Shown piece by piece: positions 61,416-64,000 of a DNA stretch of 64,000 nucleotides (the stretch's first letter is position 1; every line of letters starts with the position of its first letter). Source of the DNA: Calditrichota bacterium. Lineage in GTDB: Bacteria > CLD3. The notes under the pieces are model-generated. The model was given only the letters and a program-made list of their open reading frames with translations, did no database searches and was not told the DNA's origin. The stretch spans positions 148,468-212,467 of the forward strand of contig QQUF01000035.1 of assembly GCA_008501735.1 (NCBI GenBank), given 5' to 3'. Position numbers and translations under genes: made by a program.

Positions 61416-62873
61416 TTACTTTTCCTTTTTCAACTCTACCATATTGACTTTTCCGATGTAACTAATGTAATCTGGTTTTTTTATCTCACCTAAAGAACGA
61501 AGAATTTCGGAACATCTGAAAACATTTTTAGAAATTTTGTCTAAATGTATTTTTGTTTCTTGATCAAGTTTTTGATATGTCTTGTGTTTGATTAATTCCA
61601 AGTTTCCTTGAATCACTGAGAGAGGTTGATTGAGTTGGTGGTTTGCAGTTGTTACCATTGCTAAGAACATTTTATTTTTTTCGGCTTCAACGAGTTGCTC
61701 TTGAGCTTCTTTTAATTCTTGAAGGGTTTTGCTTAGCTTGTCATTTAATTTGACTAATTCGACGTTCTTGAGCTTGTAAATCTCGGCTTCTCTTTCTTTC
61801 TTTTCTGTTTCGTACCTTGTTTGCATTTCAGCAGTCTGAGCTTTTAGTTCTTCATTAAAAACTTTGTCTTTAGTTTGCGAGAATTTTTTAAAGTAAGCTA
61901 AAGACCTTTCGTAATTCCCTTTCAGTTCATAGGCTTGAGAAATGCTAACACTAATTTGGGAAGCTAAATTTTTAGAATCTAACTCTTCTGCTAAATCCAA
62001 AGCCTCCAAAAATGTTTCGATGCTTTCGTCAAGTTTATCCAAGTAAATTTGACAATTTCCGATATTTAAAAGACAAATTGCAAGCTGGTACTTACTGTTC
62101 TTTTTTCGATAGTAAGAAAGTGGTTTTCTTAGAAACTTTAAAGCTAATTTAAAGTTCTCTAAACTTAAGTAGGCAATTCCAATATTTGCAGATTGAGAAA
62201 TTACTCCATCTTCTTCTCCTTCTTCCTCAAAAATTTCTAAAGCCTTTTGATAAAATTCTAAGCATTTTTCTTCTTCCTTTCCGTAGTAAGAAATTCCAAT
62301 GTAAGAAAGTGCCTTCGCGTAAGCGATTCGGTCTTCCGAATTTTCAAGAAATTTTAATGCATCAAATAAGTATTCTAAGGAAGTATCAAACTCTCTCAAA
62401 AACTGATTTACTAAACCAATGTTTGTAAGTTGAATAGCAACTTCATTTTGGTCTTCTAATTTTTCAAAAATTTCTAAAGATTTTAAATGATTTTTGAGAG
62501 CAAGGGAGTAGTTACCAATCGAAACTTCAACAGTGCCGATTTCGCTCAATGTTTTGGCGAATCCAATTTGGTCTTTTAATTTCTCATAAATTTCAAGAGC
62601 TTCATTGTAATGTTTTAGAGCTTCTTTAAAATTATCTTTTTTATGATAAAAGTTTCCAAGGCTAAATGAGATTTTCGCAGTCATTTCGTAAAAAGAAATT
62701 TTGCGAGATTCTTCAAGAGCTTGTTCATAAGTTTTTAAAAACTCTTTTTCTTTTTTAGATTCCAAATAAAGTTTTCCAAGTTCGCACAAGGTTTCAACTT
62801 TAGTTTTTTCTGAACTCTTACTTAATTTTTGTTTCAGAACTTTTATATTTTTATGCAACAATTTCTTCTCCAC
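61416..62873 (-). CDS. TPR protein with histidine-kinase dimerization helix but no kinase domain
   Basis: Cytosolic protein (485 residues). Residues about 30-340 are TPR repeats of the tetratricopeptide type (for example KDNFKEALKHYNEALEIYEK). A coiled coil (about 345-405) and a HisKA-like helix pair follow, with the phosphoacceptor-type box NHQLNQPLSVIQGNLEL (about 409-425). The protein stops about 60 residues later, without the N, G1 and G2 boxes of an HATPase domain. It may be a phosphotransfer or dimerization adaptor, a receptor that lost its catalytic part, or a pseudokinase. It is convergent with the LTD gene (5 bases between). Confidence 0.75.
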   Translation of the reverse strand: MEKKLLHKNIKVLKQKLSKSSEKTKVETLCELGKLYLESKKEKEFLKTYEQALEESRKISFYEMTAKISFSLGNFYHKKDNFKEALKHYNEALEIYEKLKDQIGFAKTLSEIGTVEVSIGNYSLALKNHLKSLEIFEKLEDQNEVAIQLTNIGLVNQFLREFDTSLEYLFDALKFLENSEDRIAYAKALSYIGISYYGKEEEKCLEFYQKALEIFEEEGEEDGVISQSANIGIAYLSLENFKLALKFLRKPLSYYRKKNSKYQLAICLLNIGNCQIYLDKLDESIETFLEALDLAEELDSKNLASQISVSISQAYELKGNYERSLAYFKKFSQTKDKVFNEELKAQTAEMQTRYETEKKEREAEIYKLKNVELVKLNDKLSKTLQELKEAQEQLVEAEKNKMFLAMVTTANHQLNQPLSVIQGNLELIKHKTYQKLDQETKIHLDKISKNVFRCSEILRSLGEIKKPDYISYIGKVNMVELKKEK

Positions 62874-62917
62874 TAAGCTTCACTTCAATTTAATGAAAAA
62901 ATGTGCTAAAAAATTTC

Positions 62918-62953
62918 AATAAAAAAAGGGTTGCCAATTTTGACAACCCTTTT
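62918..62953 (-). terminator. Rho-independent terminator of the right-end gene
   Basis: AAAAGGGTTG (62924-62933) pairs with CAACCCTTTT (62944-62953) around a ten-base loop. On the minus strand the last arm runs into a TTTTTTT tract. It lies 22 bases past the stop of the gene that begins at 62976. Confidence 0.85.
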
Positions 62954-62975
62954 AGAGTTAGTTTTTTCTAAAAAA

Positions 62976-64000
62976 TTACTTTAAGAGTAACATTTTCTTA
63001 GTCTGTTTGTAGCCGCTTTCTGTTTGCAATTTGTAGAAATAAATTCCACTCGCAACAGAATTTCCTTTTGAATTTGTTCCATTCCAAACAACTTTGTTTT
63101 GTCCGAATTTTGCAACACCATCAAAGAGCGTATTTACAAGTTGCCCTTTCACATTAAAAATTGAAACAGTAACATTTTCCTCTTGCGGTAAAACAAAAGC
63201 AATTTGTGTACTTGGGTTAAAAGGATTAGGGAAGTTTTGTTTTAAGCTGTAAGAAATTGGAGAAGTAAAATTAAATTCATCTTCCAAACCAACTGTTGGG
63301 TCCCACCAAGCATCAATTTTCAAAAGCAAAGTACTAAGAGGAGTAAGCAATCCAGGATTTGCTGTTATTGTGATTCCACCTACTTCAAACCCTGAAAGAA
63401 CTGTTTTAAAGTTTGGTTCATCTCTTACAACAATCGCAGGAGCAAGGTTTCCAATTGTTCCGAATTGAGCGACAATAATTCCGCTTGAAACTGTCAAGCC
63501 ATCTCTTTGATTTTGAGTTGGTGTACTAATACTATAAATTTTTCCGTCTCCAACAGGATGTGAAGAATTTCCTTTTAAGAAACTTGCAGTTGTTCCGCTA
63601 ATGTCAGCAACTCCACCTAAGTAATTGTCTGCAAAAGAAGTTCCTTGAACTGCATTTGCAACATCAACTCCAGTTAAGAAAAGATTTCCACCTTGAAGCA
63701 AAAATGCTTCGAGTTCAGTTAAGTTTGCAGAAGTTAAAGCAGTGTTATCTTCCCAACCTGTAAACCAAATTATGTTTCTGCTAAGCAGAGAGTTAAACTC
63801 AGTTTGAGTTGGCTCTCCGTCAGTTTCGACATTCCAGTAACGGTAACTTAAACCGCCTTCGTCCATTGCTGCAAAATATTCTTCTTCGATTGTGTCTCCA
63901 CCATCGTCATCAACAAGGAAAAAGTCAATTCTTGGAACCGAGTAAGTAACCGAAACAGGATTTCAACCTGAGTTTAAAGAAGTGTCTGGAAAAACAGTTG
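62976..64000 (-). CDS. T9SS-cargo protein, partial; open frame contains one in-frame TGA
   Basis: The gene runs off the right edge. Its last 85 or so residues form a T9SS sorting domain (FPNPFNPSTQIAFVLPQE, ending KQTKKMLLLK). Before it is a domain with IDFFLVDDDGGDTIEEEYFA and IIWFTGWEDNTA, which looks like a family of exported repeats with an active-site-like Asp cluster. Going upstream, codon 63965-63963 is TGA in the same frame; the ten or so codons beyond it (FPDTSLNSG) still look coding. No SECIS is seen after it. It may be a frameshifted or nonsense-disrupted gene, a base error, or recoding. The visible part from 63866 is the safest frame. Confidence 0.6.

Overview
The window is AT-rich bacterial chromosome. 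It suggests a member of the Fibrobacteres-Chlorobi-Bacteroidetes group, most like Ignavibacteria, Kapabacteria or Chlorobi relatives. The main evidence is six or so exported proteins ending in type IX secretion (T9SS) sorting domains with the FPNPFNPTT signature, many lamin-tail, CotH and FG-GAP exported proteins, and a ferredoxin-linked 2-oxoacid oxidoreductase. The placement rests on protein features only. No rRNA gene lies in the window.

Layout. 1-8951 (minus strand) is a type IV pilus locus: prepilin peptidase, pilA-like pilin, pilT, two minor prepilins, a large pilus-associated passenger protein, then after a terminator pilM-N-O-P and the start of a probable secretin. 9038-20261 (mostly plus) is housekeeping: rlmN, recR, holB, a ricT/PSP1 gene and metG, interrupted by a SIR2-like gene, a glycosyltransferase, a CaCA exchanger and an FAD oxidoreductase. 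20233-22211 (minus) holds a HEPN-like gene behind a striking palindromic operator and a LEA-type lipoprotein. 22480-25297 is a two-gene 2-oxoacid:ferredoxin oxidoreductase. 25476-33444 (plus) is an envelope/secretion cluster: a Spy-like protein, a lipoprotein, two tandem CotH proteins with identical 3' halves, and an FG-GAP propeller. 33447-37015 (minus) is a run of exported proteins including a subtilase. 39878-44410 (minus) is gyrB-dciA-recF-dnaN, the usual origin neighbourhood, but without dnaA. 44490-46007 is a metallophosphatase-cytochrome gene read through an in-frame TGA. 46186-56939 (plus) is a long, often overlapping gene string: pfkB-type kinase, ispF, dedA, lipoprotein, gltX, purF, asnB, glycosyltransferase and flippase. 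Then come tRNA-Arg, a small NTF2-like gene and about 640 bases of non-coding DNA packed with DnaA boxes, a probable oriC. The right end has comF, a multi-lamin-tail protein, a TPR protein with a lone histidine-kinase dimerization helix, and a T9SS-cargo gene running off the edge.

Most notable observations. (1) The cytochrome gene has TGA exactly where its family has the second Cys of an EPCGC motif, followed 18 nt later by a GGTC-loop hairpin, so it is a candidate selenoprotein. (2) A palindrome carrying two back-to-back TTGACA boxes lies between that gene and the divergent kinase gene. (3) There is a candidate oriC 13 kb from dnaN. (4) The cotH paralogues share 1,320 identical bases including the terminator, which points to gene conversion or very recent duplication. 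(5) Two AT-rich, island-like genes (SIR2-like and HEPN-like) look like acquired effector or defence genes. (6) A second in-frame TGA occurs near the right edge without a convincing SECIS.
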